Shown here: piece by piece, positions 44,766 through 55,003 of the stretch
Position numbering within the stretch: position 1 is the stretch's first letter
Layout: each line of letters begins with the position of its first letter
Source of the DNA: an uncultured Alphaproteobacteria bacterium
Lineage (GTDB): Bacteria > Pseudomonadota > Alphaproteobacteria > Rhodobacterales > Rhodobacteraceae
Length of the DNA: 64,000 nucleotides
Assembly (NCBI GenBank): GCA_902596605.1
Contig: CACJUU010000010.1
Span: 1 to 64,000 of the forward strand
Direction: 5' to 3'
Made by a program: the position numbers and the translations under genes
The notes under the pieces: generated by a model
The model's database searches: none
Seen by the model: the letters and a program-made list of their open reading frames with translations, nothing else
What the model was told of the DNA's origin: nothing

Positions 44766-45925
44766 TACGTTCCACCCATGAAGCTATCTATATTCTCTCT
44801 AGTTCTACGCCTTGTTGCGTTAAGTAGCAGACCCATTAATATCCCCATAGCAACCATTGACGACCCCCCATAGCTGATGAAGGGTAATGTCATACCCTTT
44901 GTTGGAAGTAAGCGAGCTGCCACCCCTAAATTAATGAGAGCCTGTGTTTGGATAATCGTCAACAAACCAAGGCCAACCAATAGTAAAAAGGGATTTCTTT
45001 CGATTAGTAACCTCGTTAATGTCCTTAACAAAATAATTACATAGAGTGTTAAAATAATAATGAAAACTATTAGACCAAATTCCTCTATGGCAACAGCAAT
45101 GATAAAGTCAGTATGAGCATCTGGAAGGCTCCATTTAATCTTTCCGTTTCCAGCACCAACACCTAAAAACCCTCCTGAGTAAATTGCTTGCTCAACCAAA
45201 CCCATCTGAGATGTTGGTTCTATAACATTTGAAAAAAAAGTCTTCAATCTGGCTGCTACATGATTAGAGAATTGAATAAAGACAAAAGCAACAATTGAAA
45301 CAAAAGTAAAAAAAACTGCAGAAAAAAGCCAAGAGACTCCAACAATAAAATGGATTATAACCCAGCAACCAATCAAAACGACAGTCTGTCCTAAATCGGG
45401 CTGCATGGTGAGTAAAAATACGCAAATAGCCATTGAAAAAAAAGATAAAATCAGTCCCGTTCTAGGGTTGCTGTGAATATTGCCCGCAACAATCCAGGAT
45501 ATAAAGACCACAAAAAACGGTTTTAGGTATTCGGACGGCTGAATTGTCAACCAATTCAAAGAGAACCATCGCACTGCCCCTTTTCCGAAATCCGTGCCAA
45601 AAATGGGAAGAAGAGCAAGTGCTATAACTACTAAAAAAAAGCCTATTATTCCAGATCTTCGTAAAACTGATAAGCTTGTTGTGGATAGAAATATAATTAG
45701 AGAAAATGAAATCACTCCGTAAATAGCTTGTCGGTGAACATAGTAAAAAGCAGGCATGTCATTTGAGTCTGCGAGAGGAACGGAGGCTGCCATCGATAGA
45801 AGCAACCCAATCACAATTAAGCCCAAAGTCGCAACTAGGGTCCATTGATCAACCGATTGCCACCAACGAAAAAATGGATTGTCTACAGGTACAGCTCGGG
45901 AACTGCCGTGTATTATATCAGTCAT
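44765..45925 (-). CDS. ftsW: Lipid II polymerase FtsW (SEDS family)
   Basis: Septal peptidoglycan glycosyltransferase working with FtsI. A 386-residue protein with ten predicted membrane helices; the large periplasmic loop and the signatures WLTIQPSEYLKPFF, QPDLGQTVVLIG and LPFISYGGSSMVAMGI are all present. 55 bases separate it from murD, the only notable gap in this part of the cluster. Confidence 0.95.
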   Translation of the reverse strand: MTDIIHGSSRAVPVDNPFFRWWQSVDQWTLVATLGLIVIGLLLSMAASVPLADSNDMPAFYYVHRQAIYGVISFSLIIFLSTTSLSVLRRSGIIGFFLVVIALALLPIFGTDFGKGAVRWFSLNWLTIQPSEYLKPFFVVFISWIVAGNIHSNPRTGLILSFFSMAICVFLLTMQPDLGQTVVLIGCWVIIHFIVGVSWLFSAVFFTFVSIVAFVFIQFSNHVAARLKTFFSNVIEPTSQMGLVEQAIYSGGFLGVGAGNGKIKWSLPDAHTDFIIAVAIEEFGLIVFIIILTLYVIILLRTLTRLLIERNPFLLLVGLGLLTIIQTQALINLGVAARLLPTKGMTLPFISYGGSSMVAMGILMGLLLNATRRRTRENIDSFMGGT

Positions 45926-45980
45926 TTTTACTGCTCGTTTTTGACTAAGACAGTACCATCACTTTGATTAAAAAGACACA

Positions 45981-47381
45981 CTAAATTATACTTTTTCTAT
46001 ATTCTTTAACTAAAGAGATGAAGTGCTTACCTCTTTCTTCAAAATTCAAGTATTGATCAAAACTAGCGCAGGCAGGTGAGAATAAAATCGTGTCTCCTTG
46101 TGTGGCAACACTTATCGCACTATCAAAAGCTTCGTTTAAAGCATCAAATTGCTCAATTTTCTGACCTTCCAATTTACTTGCTATAAGAGAAGCCGCTTCT
46201 CCTATAAGATATACCCTAGAAATATTTTTCATGCTATTTTGAAGTTGACAAAAATTATCATTTTTGGCACGTCCTCCTAAAATCAAATGGACATTTTTAA
46301 AAGTTTTTAGCGCATGTATAGTTGCATCAATATTTGTAGCTTTACTATCATTAATAAATGCTACGCCTTTAATTTCGTCTACCCATTGACTCCTATGTGC
46401 AAGCGGTACAAATCCACTGCACTTGGTTAGTATGCTTTTAGGGGCCATACCGAATGATCTTGCTAAGGCATAAACCGTTAAAACGCTTTCCCACAAGCTT
46501 AAAAAGCTATCCCCTAAATTTCTCAAATCAAAAGAGTAGACCTGCCTACCGTTTTTCCATTCCGTAATGAAAGATCCTTTTAGACCCACAGCCCATAAAT
46601 AATTTTTGATATTAAGTTTACTACTAATCGCTATTATTTTATTTTCTGCTGTGTTAACTCTCTGGAACAAAAATAAACCCTCTGCAGTATCAATATTAAT
46701 TACCGACACATCAGTTAAGTTTTCCAGAAATAGTCGTGCTTTAGCATAAAAATAGCCACCAAGCCCTCCATGTCTTTGAAGATGATCCGAGGAGAAATTA
46801 ATAAACGCAGCGAAATTTGGTGCCAAACATTTTGCTAATTCAATTTGATAAGAAGAGAGTTCAAGGATCCTGATAGAGCCTTCTTTAAGTGGGCTTAATT
46901 CCAAAACAGGTTTGCCTATATTACCTCCCATTTCTACATCACTAAAAGACTTTGAAAGTACGTGATTAGTCAACGCCGTTGCAGTAGATTTACCATTTGA
47001 CCCAGTTATAGCAATAATTTTAGGAGGATCACCGAAAGTCTCATATTCTTCCTGAACGTGGCTTGAAAAAAATAATCCAATATCATTATCTACTCTTATA
47101 TTTAATTCATACGCCATCTTAACTATTGGGTGTGCCTCTGGGTATAAGTGAGGAATACCTGGACTCACAACTAGTAAATCTAACTCCCTAACTATGTTTT
47201 TATCGTTAAGGTCTCTAACACAGATTCCATTAACTGTTAGTTTATCTCTCTTGAGTTTATCATCATCCCAACAAATTAATAATCCACCTGCTTGCTGCAC
47301 TGCCTTGATAACAGACATGCCTGTCTTTTCAAGGCCTAAAACTCCCACTTTTTTACTTTTAAGGTTTTTTAAATCTATCAT
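45981..47381 (-). CDS. murD: UDP-MurNAc-L-alanine-D-glutamate ligase
   Basis: Second Mur ligase, adding D-Glu. The 466-residue product has VGVLGLEKTGMSV at the N-terminus, the ATP loop AITGSNGKSTATAL, and the late motif INDSKATNIDATIHAL and LILGGRAKNDNF. The ATG at 47381 is one base after the mraY stop and aligns with other MurD starts; an upstream open codon at 47411 lies inside mraY. Confidence 0.96.
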   Translation of the reverse strand: MIDLKNLKSKKVGVLGLEKTGMSVIKAVQQAGGLLICWDDDKLKRDKLTVNGICVRDLNDKNIVRELDLLVVSPGIPHLYPEAHPIVKMAYELNIRVDNDIGLFFSSHVQEEYETFGDPPKIIAITGSNGKSTATALTNHVLSKSFSDVEMGGNIGKPVLELSPLKEGSIRILELSSYQIELAKCLAPNFAAFINFSSDHLQRHGGLGGYFYAKARLFLENLTDVSVINIDTAEGLFLFQRVNTAENKIIAISSKLNIKNYLWAVGLKGSFITEWKNGRQVYSFDLRNLGDSFLSLWESVLTVYALARSFGMAPKSILTKCSGFVPLAHRSQWVDEIKGVAFINDSKATNIDATIHALKTFKNVHLILGGRAKNDNFCQLQNSMKNISRVYLIGEAASLIASKLEGQKIEQFDALNEAFDSAISVATQGDTILFSPACASFDQYLNFEERGKHFISLVKEYRKSII

Positions 47382-47382
47382 T

Positions 47383-48468
47383 TTATCTAAGCTTGAGCGT
47401 TGCCATTCCAAGAGCAGCTAGAATGACTGCAATAATCCAGAACCTGATAACTATTTGGGACTCCGACCAACCTAGCTTTTCAAAGTGATGATGTATTGGT
47501 GCCATAAGAAAAACTCTTTTTCCAGTAATCTTAAAAAATAATACTTGAATAATCACAGAAAGTGTCTCAATTACGAATAACCCTCCAACAATCAATAATA
47601 CAAGCTCATGTTTAATTGATACCGCTATACAACCAAGTGCTGAACCGAGAGATAATGATCCAGTATCTCCCATGAAAACTGCAGCAGGAGGGGCGTTGTA
47701 CCACAAAAATCCCAAACCGCTACCTATGAGAGCCGCAGAAAATATAAGAATTTCGCCACTACCTTTAATATAATGAACATCAAGGTATGAAGAATAATCC
47801 GCTCTGCCAACAATATAAGCTATAATACCTAACGATGCTCCTGCGATTATAACTGGCATTATAGCTAATCCATCCAATCCATCTGTTAAATTAACAGCAT
47901 TAGCAGAACCAACAATTACAATCATAGCAAAAGGGAAAAAGAGTAAACCCAAAGTTAGTAAATAATCTTTGAAAATTGGTAAAGCTAAAGACCTACTCAA
48001 ATCACCAAAGTGTTGAATTTGAATGAAGTAAACAGCAATGAAAGCTATCAGAAACCCAAATAGCAACCTCAGGCGGCCTGAAAGACCCCCATAACTACGT
48101 TTAACAACTTTGATGTAATCATCAATTAATCCAATAAAGCCGAAAGAAAAGGTCACAAAAAGGATAATCCAAACATAATTATTATCTAAGCGAGCCCACA
48201 AAACGGTAGAGACCGTAACCGCTAGTAGAATGATCACTCCTCCCATTGTGGGCGTGCCGGCTTTTTTTATAATATGTTCCTTAGGACCATCCTCTCTTAT
48301 TGGCTGTCCCTCCTTTTGCAATTTTTTTAAAAAATTTATACTGTATTTACCAAAAGTAAAAAATATTATAAGGGCAGTAAAAAATGCTCCTCCAGCACGA
48401 AAAGTTATATAGCGGAATAGATTGAAGACATCGCCACCATCTGATAAAAAACTTAAAAAGTATAACAT
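47383..48468 (-). CDS. mraY: Phospho-MurNAc-pentapeptide-transferase
   Basis: Integral membrane enzyme making lipid I on undecaprenyl phosphate. The 361-residue protein has about ten helices and the family loops GTPTMGGVIIL, the aspartate pair LIDDYIKV, NAVNLTDGLDGLAI and the histidine loop MAPIHHHFEKLGWSE. 18 bases separate it from murF. Confidence 0.97.
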   Translation of the reverse strand: MLYFLSFLSDGGDVFNLFRYITFRAGGAFFTALIIFFTFGKYSINFLKKLQKEGQPIREDGPKEHIIKKAGTPTMGGVIILLAVTVSTVLWARLDNNYVWIILFVTFSFGFIGLIDDYIKVVKRSYGGLSGRLRLLFGFLIAFIAVYFIQIQHFGDLSRSLALPIFKDYLLTLGLLFFPFAMIVIVGSANAVNLTDGLDGLAIMPVIIAGASLGIIAYIVGRADYSSYLDVHYIKGSGEILIFSAALIGSGLGFLWYNAPPAAVFMGDTGSLSLGSALGCIAVSIKHELVLLIVGGLFVIETLSVIIQVLFFKITGKRVFLMAPIHHHFEKLGWSESQIVIRFWIIAVILAALGMATLKLR

Positions 48469-48486
48469 ACCTGAAACTTTAAACTG

Positions 48487-49902
48487 TTAAATGTTTTTCA
48501 ATTTGTTAACTATAGTTTTCATTCCCATTGAGAGAGAACCTTTAATCATTATTATATCGCCACTTTTAAGTTTATTAACTAAAACATCCTGCATTTCTTC
48601 TGCGGTCTCAGTCCAAAATCCTCGCTTCGAGTATGGCAACACATCGAAGAGTTTTTTCATTCTAGAGCCAACGCAGTAAATTTTATCGATTTTATCCAAT
48701 CTTGCAAATTTGGATATGTTTACATGTTCTTGTATCTCAGAAAACCCAAGTTCTAGCATGTCTCCTAATACAGCGATCCTCCTGTAATATTCACTTTTAC
48801 CCTTTCTGTTTGTAAAAATACAGGCAAGAGTTTCTAGAGAGGATTTTACTGAACTAGGATTTGCATTATAGCTCTCATCAATAAGGTGTATAGCTTTGTT
48901 AGAATTACTTGCTTTTAGTTTAACTTCTAAAACTTGGCCACGACCAGCCAAAGGAGACCAACTTTGTAAGGCTAAAATCGCTTTAGGTAATTCTAAGTTT
49001 AGTGAGGATACAAGTGTCAATAACGCAGCTGCATTCTTCATGTAATGCTTTCCGGCAGTTTTAAGCTTTAAATTCCATAAATTCTGATTTTGATCTATAA
49101 TTGTCGAGGTTATAGCGTTCCCCAACACTTCTATGATGCTTATCCTAACATCACTGCTAACATCATAACCAAATGAAATTACATTGGGACCAAAAGCCCT
49201 AACTTTTGCTTTAAGCTCGCTGAATTTTTCAATGCCACTTGGTATAATTGCCAAACCCTTTTGTGTCTGGCCTGTACAAATGGACGCTTTCTCCTCGACG
49301 ATATTATCTAAAGACTTTAGACCTTCAATATGCCCAATTGATACATCAGTTATTATAACGTGATCAGGCTGGACTATATGGGATAGATCTGCAATCTCAC
49401 CTAGACTATTTGTACCAATTTCGACTAACACGTATTCAGTATTTTTTGGTATAGTGGCTAATGTTAATGAACAGCCGAGAATATTATTATAACTTTTTTC
49501 TGAAAAATGTGTCTTTCCAAAACTATTAAAAACCAAACCTCCCATATCTTTTGTAGAAGTTTTGCCAGCTGTTCCAGTAATTCCAATGAAAATGGCCTTA
49601 GATTGATTTCTAGCACTCTTTGCCATTCTGACTAACGCCTTCATAACATCATCAACAACTAGTAACTTATCACTATTATTCAAACCTTTTGGTATTTTAC
49701 TGACCATGGCAGCCGCTGCACCATTATCAAAGGCTGCTTTAACAAAATCGTGACCATCTCTTTTACCTGGCAACGCTATAAATAGATCTCCTTTAATAAT
49801 TTTTCTTGTATCAAATGATATACCTGTAGCTTCCCAGAATGCTTCACATTTACCTAAAGTAGCAGCCTCAGCTGTAAATTTATTCCATAAAACCTCAGTC
49901 AA
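48487..49902 (-). CDS. murF: UDP-MurNAc-tripeptide D-alanyl-D-alanine ligase
   Basis: Last cytoplasmic Mur ligase, adding the D-Ala-D-Ala made by Ddl. The 471-residue protein has FDTRKIIKGDLFIALPG, the ATP loop GITGTAGKTSTKD, NNILGCSLTL, and the late DESYNANPSSVKSSLE. The TTG start overlaps the murE stop as TTGA, without a strong Shine-Dalgarno, which suggests coupling to murE translation. Confidence 0.96.
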   Translation of the reverse strand: MTEVLWNKFTAEAATLGKCEAFWEATGISFDTRKIIKGDLFIALPGKRDGHDFVKAAFDNGAAAAMVSKIPKGLNNSDKLLVVDDVMKALVRMAKSARNQSKAIFIGITGTAGKTSTKDMGGLVFNSFGKTHFSEKSYNNILGCSLTLATIPKNTEYVLVEIGTNSLGEIADLSHIVQPDHVIITDVSIGHIEGLKSLDNIVEEKASICTGQTQKGLAIIPSGIEKFSELKAKVRAFGPNVISFGYDVSSDVRISIIEVLGNAITSTIIDQNQNLWNLKLKTAGKHYMKNAAALLTLVSSLNLELPKAILALQSWSPLAGRGQVLEVKLKASNSNKAIHLIDESYNANPSSVKSSLETLACIFTNRKGKSEYYRRIAVLGDMLELGFSEIQEHVNISKFARLDKIDKIYCVGSRMKKLFDVLPYSKRGFWTETAEEMQDVLVNKLKSGDIIMIKGSLSMGMKTIVNKLKNI

Positions 49903-51377
49903 ATTAATTCTATTGCTTCACTGGCTTGCTCAAAATCACTAAACGGAAAATAATCATCTCTTACTATTTGAAACTGCTCATGCCCTTTACCTGCAATTAT
50001 GACTATATCATCCCTTCGGGCCAATTGAATTGCTGTTGTTATTGCTTCTGCTCGATCTTCAATTTCAATGGCAATTGGGCAGCTATCAATAATTTGTTCT
50101 CTTATAGCTTTAGCGTCTTCATAACGTGGATTATCATCTGTAACATAAATTAAATCACAATATTTATACGCAATAGCACCCATGGGCTTTCTTTTTTCTT
50201 TATCTCTTTCTCCACCCGCACCGAATACCAGTACTAACTCACCCCTTGTTAACTCTCTAAGTGTTTCCAAAAGATGCTTCAAAGCATCAGGCGTATGTGC
50301 AAAATCTATATATACTAAAGCTCCTTTTTTTGTTTTCCCGACATATTCTAATCTACCAGGAACCGGTTTCAATGAGTTACAAGAATTAACCATATCTTCA
50401 AACTCAAACCCAAATTTTTCACAAGTAAGCAACGCCATTCCAATATTAATAGCTTGGAATGCACCTATTAAATATGTTTGAAATTCATAACAAAATTTGC
50501 CTCTGATAATTTCTATAAATTGGATATCTGATGTACCTTGTGTGACCCTTAGCCTAAGATCCGCTTTATCGCTAAAGCCAATTGTTTCAATTTTAAAACC
50601 TTTATCTTTTGCTTTAGCTAAAAATATTTTTCCATATTCGTCGTCAATATTTACAATTATAGTTGTATCCAAACTCAACATATCAAGAATGCTTAACTTT
50701 GCATGAAAATATCTTTCCATATCTTTATGATAATCCAAGTGATCTTGAGATAAATTAGTAAAGCAGAAAACATTAAATGCTAAATTTTTTATACGTTTTT
50801 GCACTATGGAATGGGATGACACCTCTAAAAGAGCATAATTGGTGCCCTTCAGCTTAGCCATTTGCAAAATTCTAGCAATAAAAGATTGATCGGGCGTAGT
50901 ATTATCAGTTCTTAAACTTAAAACTCCGCTAACTCCCAAAGTTCCTATAGTCACACATGAGTTGTTTTTTTTTTCAATAAGCTGTTGGCTAAAATTTACC
51001 ACCGATGTTTTTCCATTTGTTCCTGTAACCCCCATAACAAATTTTGGTTTATCCGGATAAAATCTTTGACAAAGATTATCAAAAGTGGACTCGAGATTTC
51101 TGACCAACAGAAAAGGTATAGTTGGTTTCAAGTCTTTATCTAATGCAAATTTAAATCCTTCAGGGTCGGTAATAACAAGACTTGCACCTCTCTCAATAGC
51201 TTGATTGCTAAAAAGCACTCCGTGACTATTTTTTGTTGCACCTGCCTTTGCGAGGAAAATATTTCCTTTTTCAACCCTACTTGAATTTGTTTCAATACCC
51301 GTGATTTCAGGATCTATTTCATTCCATTGCCCATTCCGCTCAATCTCATCGATGTTGAGTTTTGATAGCTTAGTCAT
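49899..51377 (-). CDS. murE: UDP-MurNAc-tripeptide synthetase, meso-DAP type
   Basis: Adds the third residue of the stem peptide. The 492-residue product has GIETNSSRVEKGNIFLAKAG, the ATP loop GVTGTNGKTSVVN, and the DNPR motif (VTDDNPRYED) that selects meso-diaminopimelate rather than lysine. The organism should therefore have A1-gamma, DAP-type peptidoglycan, as expected for a Gram-negative. Confidence 0.97.
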   Translation of the reverse strand: MTKLSKLNIDEIERNGQWNEIDPEITGIETNSSRVEKGNIFLAKAGATKNSHGVLFSNQAIERGASLVITDPEGFKFALDKDLKPTIPFLLVRNLESTFDNLCQRFYPDKPKFVMGVTGTNGKTSVVNFSQQLIEKKNNSCVTIGTLGVSGVLSLRTDNTTPDQSFIARILQMAKLKGTNYALLEVSSHSIVQKRIKNLAFNVFCFTNLSQDHLDYHKDMERYFHAKLSILDMLSLDTTIIVNIDDEYGKIFLAKAKDKGFKIETIGFSDKADLRLRVTQGTSDIQFIEIIRGKFCYEFQTYLIGAFQAINIGMALLTCEKFGFEFEDMVNSCNSLKPVPGRLEYVGKTKKGALVYIDFAHTPDALKHLLETLRELTRGELVLVFGAGGERDKEKRKPMGAIAYKYCDLIYVTDDNPRYEDAKAIREQIIDSCPIAIEIEDRAEAITTAIQLARRDDIVIIAGKGHEQFQIVRDDYFPFSDFEQASEAIELI

Positions 51378-51396
51378 AATTTTATTCTTCTAAACA

Positions 51397-53091
51397 TCAC
51401 AAACCTCTATAAGACATCAATGCCTGGTGATCAGGAGTTACATTCATCAAGGGCCCAGTTCTCTCAATTAATTTCTTAACCATGGGTACTACAGTGCAAC
51501 TTGCATATCTGCATGGCTCTTGTAGAAGATTGTTCTCTGGTTCATCTAAAAAAGCTGCAATAACGAACCTTGGCTCTTGGAGCGGAAATAAGCCAACAAA
51601 ATTTGCAACTACCTTGTCTTTTTGATACCCTCTTTTATCTAAGGAAATTTTTTCTGCTGTGCCTGTTTTACCACCAATTCTGTAATATTTACTTCCCAAA
51701 ATTCTTGCAGTTCCTCTTTGATCGGTAACGACTGCTTCTAATAGTTTTAACATTTCATCAGAAGTCGTTTTCTTTAAAACTCTAGATCTAGATTGGCTGG
51801 TATAGTTTTTTTTCAAAATAGTAGGCTCTATATTGAGCCCTCCATTCCCTAAGATTGCATAGGCTTTAGCTAAATGTAGTAGTGAAACCGACATACCATA
51901 TCCATAAGATACAGTTGCTAAGGTTATGTCGTGCCAATTTTTTGGCAAAATAGGCCGTGTTGTATTTGCCTCTCTTAATTCCAAGCGCACCGGTTCCGAA
52001 AGCCCTAGTTTAGAGAAAATTTCTTTCAATCCTTTTTCTCCAACCATTAAAGCGAGCCTCGCAGATCCTACATTTGATGATCTCACAATTATCTCATAAA
52101 TAGAACTCTCGCTGTTAAATTTATATTTATCTTCAATTTTTCTAGAGTTTATTCTAAAAGCTCTCGTATCAATTAGGGAATCTAAAGTGAATAGATCTTT
52201 TTCTAAACCCTGGGCAACTGAGAATACTTTAAAAGTTGATCCCATCTCATAAACCCCTTGAATAACTCTATTAAAATAAATACTAGAATCCTTATTTTTT
52301 CCAAACTCACCTCTTTCTTTGTTAGCATTGAAGTCTGGTGAGGATGCTAGAGCGACAATTTCACCATTATGTATATTCATTATAACAACGCCTCCAGCTT
52401 TAGCTCCCATTCTTTTTTGCCATTCTTTCAAAACATTTTCCACTTCTGCTTGAACAGGAAGATCTAAAGATAAACGAATAGAATTATTCTTTACTTTAGA
52501 TGGGTTTTTTATTGATAATTTATTTTCAAAAGCTCTCTCAACACCTGAAATTCCTGCAATTTCAGCATAATTGACATCAAACTCATTTACCTTGGTGTAG
52601 CCAATTACATGCGACGCTAACGTACCGTAGGGATAGAAACGATACTCTCTCTTACCGAAATAAATTCCTGGTTGGCCCAGCTCAAAAAGTGCTTTTTCTT
52701 GCCTTGGCGAAACTATACTTTTCAACCAAAAAAACTTTCGACCATCATTTAATTTATTCAATAATACAGCTTCATTTAAATCAGGGAATATACCTTTTAA
52801 TCGTTGAGCGATAAGTGACTTTTTCTGAATTTCATTTGGCCGGATATAGACAGAAGCTCCTTCAAGGTTGGTTGCTAAGATATATCCGTTCCTATCTAAA
52901 ATATTTAATCTGGAACTTATTTCTTCTCTCTCAGTATAACTGATATTTTTTTTATTTTCCTTCGACGCAAGAAATGCTATCTTCCCGCTAATCAAAGAAA
53001 ACCCTGTCAATACCATCAAACTAAACAGGACTAGCCTTGATCGAGTTCTGGGATGATCCATGAAAAGTTTTACTCTATTACTACTTTTCAT
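51397..53091 (-). CDS. ftsI: Septal peptidoglycan transpeptidase FtsI (PBP3)
   Basis: Class B penicillin-binding protein cross-linking septal peptidoglycan with FtsW. The 564-residue protein has one N-terminal membrane helix (about 20-42), the pedestal domain starting RLNILDRNGYILATN, the nucleophile Ser285-X-X-Lys288 in GSTFK, an SSN in RSSNVGSAR, and KTGT at 475-478. The ATG at 53091 overlaps the ftsL stop by 11 bases. Confidence 0.96.
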   Translation of the reverse strand: MKSSNRVKLFMDHPRTRSRLVLFSLMVLTGFSLISGKIAFLASKENKKNISYTEREEISSRLNILDRNGYILATNLEGASVYIRPNEIQKKSLIAQRLKGIFPDLNEAVLLNKLNDGRKFFWLKSIVSPRQEKALFELGQPGIYFGKREYRFYPYGTLASHVIGYTKVNEFDVNYAEIAGISGVERAFENKLSIKNPSKVKNNSIRLSLDLPVQAEVENVLKEWQKRMGAKAGGVVIMNIHNGEIVALASSPDFNANKERGEFGKNKDSSIYFNRVIQGVYEMGSTFKVFSVAQGLEKDLFTLDSLIDTRAFRINSRKIEDKYKFNSESSIYEIIVRSSNVGSARLALMVGEKGLKEIFSKLGLSEPVRLELREANTTRPILPKNWHDITLATVSYGYGMSVSLLHLAKAYAILGNGGLNIEPTILKKNYTSQSRSRVLKKTTSDEMLKLLEAVVTDQRGTARILGSKYYRIGGKTGTAEKISLDKRGYQKDKVVANFVGLFPLQEPRFVIAAFLDEPENNLLQEPCRYASCTVVPMVKKLIERTGPLMNVTPDHQALMSYRGL

Positions 53092-53434
53092 GCTCAATTC
53101 CAGTAAGCCGGTTATCTACTAATGCCGTTGATTCATTTTCACTGGATTCACCCCAATATATGTCAGAAAATGAAATGAAATCATCTGGGTTTATTGGAGT
53201 TAATCTTAACTCAAAGAAATAATACTCAGCCAGTTTTCTAAGACGGTCGGGACGATTTAAATGAGCCCATTCTGCGTTCAAGATTTTGAACTGTTTGTTT
53301 GCCGAGAGGATAGAATTTTCAAGCTCTTTTACTCTTTGAGCAGCAGCTCGACTGTCATAGTTTATTTTATACGCCCACAAACCCATGGCAAAAGTACTTC
53401 CTATCAGAGTTCCAAATAGAAGAAACCTCAACAT
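53081..53434 (-). CDS. ftsL: Cell division protein FtsL
   Basis: Small bitopic divisome protein (117 residues) forming a coiled coil with FtsB. One transmembrane helix (about 3-23) is followed by heptad-like VKELENSILSANKQFKILNAEW and the C-terminal HLNRPDRLRKLAEYYF, typical of alphaproteobacterial FtsL. The frame is open for 45 codons upstream into rsmH, but the ATG at 53434, one base after the rsmH stop, is the sensible start. Assigned also by position. Confidence 0.9.
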   Translation of the reverse strand: MLRFLLFGTLIGSTFAMGLWAYKINYDSRAAAQRVKELENSILSANKQFKILNAEWAHLNRPDRLRKLAEYYFFELRLTPINPDDFISFSDIYWGESSENESTALVDNRLTGIEHEK

Positions 53435-53435
53435 T

Positions 53436-54410
53436 TCATATACCCAACTCGATCTGTGGAAATTCCATTGTTGCAAAAACTCTTGATGGGCTATCTGAAA
53501 CTTTTTTATAAACTCTAAGTTTTGCAGATCTTGCTCTTCTATTTCTATCAAGTTCTTCAATAGTAGCAACCACTGGCTTTTTATTTATAGGTACAAGGGT
53601 TGAATAAGTTTTAGAAGTTGGTGGACTATACCTGTTTGATGAGGATGCCCTACCTGACATTATTTTGCCAAAATCTTTTACGATTTTATCTTCAAGGCTA
53701 TGAAAAGTCACTACAGCTATAATTCCTCCCTTTCTTAATATTTTTTCGGCGAAGACCAAAGCTTTTGATAAATCCTTTAATTCGTTGTTCACAGCAATTC
53801 TAATTGCTTGGAAAGTTCTGGTGGCAGGATCTTTTTTTAAGTTTTTTGGGACTATAGCTCTTATGATCTCTGCTAACTCCAGTGTAGTATTTATTTTCCT
53901 TTTATTTCTTTCTTTAACAATTTTATTTGCAATTTTTCTTGCTTTTCTTTCTTGCCCATAAAAGAAAATCAAATCAGCTAAAGTAGCCTCTGAACAAAGA
54001 TTAATTATATCGGAGGCAGTTGGGCCAAATTGATTACCCATTCTCATATCAAGAGGGCCACTTTCCTTGAATGAAAATCCCCTTTGAGGATTGTCTAAAT
54101 GCATTGATGAAACACCAAGATCTAAAACAATCCCGCAGATATCATCTCTACATGTAATATCGTTATTTTTTTGCATATCTGCAAAGTTTTGATTGTAAAA
54201 CTTTATCTTATCTCCATATTCATTTTGTATGTTTTTGATGAACTTTTTTGTCGAAGAATCCTTATCGATTGCTAAAACTTTACAAGCACCGTTTTGAAGC
54301 AACGCTCTAGTATAACCCCCGGCTCCAAATGTGCCATCAATCCAACAACCAGTGATTGGCGCGACTAAACTTATAAAATCATTAAGTAAAACCGGTTCAT
54401 GTTCTTGCAA
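53436..54410 (-). CDS. rsmH: 16S rRNA (cytosine-1402-N4)-methyltransferase
   Basis: Methylates C1402 in the ribosomal P site. The 324-residue protein begins with HEPVLLNDFISLV, then the SAM motif DGTFGAGGYTRALL, GIVLDLGVSSMHLDNPQRGFSF, and the C-terminal FHSLEDKIVKDF. TTG start with a GGGAAGA Shine-Dalgarno 3-9 bases upstream. Second gene of the dcw cluster. Confidence 0.97.
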   Translation of the reverse strand: MQEHEPVLLNDFISLVAPITGCWIDGTFGAGGYTRALLQNGACKVLAIDKDSSTKKFIKNIQNEYGDKIKFYNQNFADMQKNNDITCRDDICGIVLDLGVSSMHLDNPQRGFSFKESGPLDMRMGNQFGPTASDIINLCSEATLADLIFFYGQERKARKIANKIVKERNKRKINTTLELAEIIRAIVPKNLKKDPATRTFQAIRIAVNNELKDLSKALVFAEKILRKGGIIAVVTFHSLEDKIVKDFGKIMSGRASSSNRYSPPTSKTYSTLVPINKKPVVATIEELDRNRRARSAKLRVYKKVSDSPSRVFATMEFPQIELGI

Positions 54411-54434
54411 TATCTTCCCAATCCCCCCAAACTA

Positions 54435-54932
54435 TTAATCTTGAAGTTGATCTAATTTCAAAAAAGGGTTTTCATCTTCTGATAAGTTCTTAAAAGATGT
54501 ATCCAAGGCGTTCAGTTCATTTTGATAGTTTTTTGGTTCCCATATTTGAAATTTTTCACCCATACCTGCAAATATTGCTTCATCCCTTATACCAATTTTC
54601 TCTTTAAGTCGGTAAGATAAAACAATTCTTCCTGTCTCATCTAACTGCATATATGTAGATTGGGTGTTTATAAATCGCTCAAGCATTTCTCTGTCTTTTG
54701 AAAACCTCGGTAGTTTACTTATAAGTTTGTCAACTTTGCTAATTGAGCTAATAGTGTAACCCTCCAAACAATCACCTCTCACACCTCCATATACAATTAC
54801 GAAGTTTGGGGAAGACCCTCTACTAAAGTCCGGATCACCCTCTTCAAGAACACGGCGAAAAGCCGCAGGGACCGAGACACGTCCTTTAGCATCTACCTTA
54901 TGTAATGACTCACCTCTAAATCGCCTTATCAA
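54435..54932 (-). CDS. mraZ: Transcriptional regulator MraZ
   Basis: DNA-binding autoregulator of the dcw promoter; two SpoVT-AbrB-type domains form a ring-shaped multimer. The 165-residue product has the repeats DAKGRVSVPAAFR near residue 14-26 and DETGRIVLSYRLKE near 99-112, and the expected YGGVRGDCLEGYT between. TTG start after a GGGGAGA Shine-Dalgarno about 9 bases upstream. In the 197-base upstream gap lie a candidate promoter, an inverted repeat and a four-copy repeat that could be its own binding box. Confidence 0.95.
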   Translation of the reverse strand: MIRRFRGESLHKVDAKGRVSVPAAFRRVLEEGDPDFSRGSSPNFVIVYGGVRGDCLEGYTISSISKVDKLISKLPRFSKDREMLERFINTQSTYMQLDETGRIVLSYRLKEKIGIRDEAIFAGMGEKFQIWEPKNYQNELNALDTSFKNLSEDENPFLKLDQLQD

Positions 54933-55003
54933 TAAAAATCTCCCCAGAGGCCTGATTCACATCTGTATTAATATTATTGTTATCAAGCTGTTTTTGGTTT
55001 AGT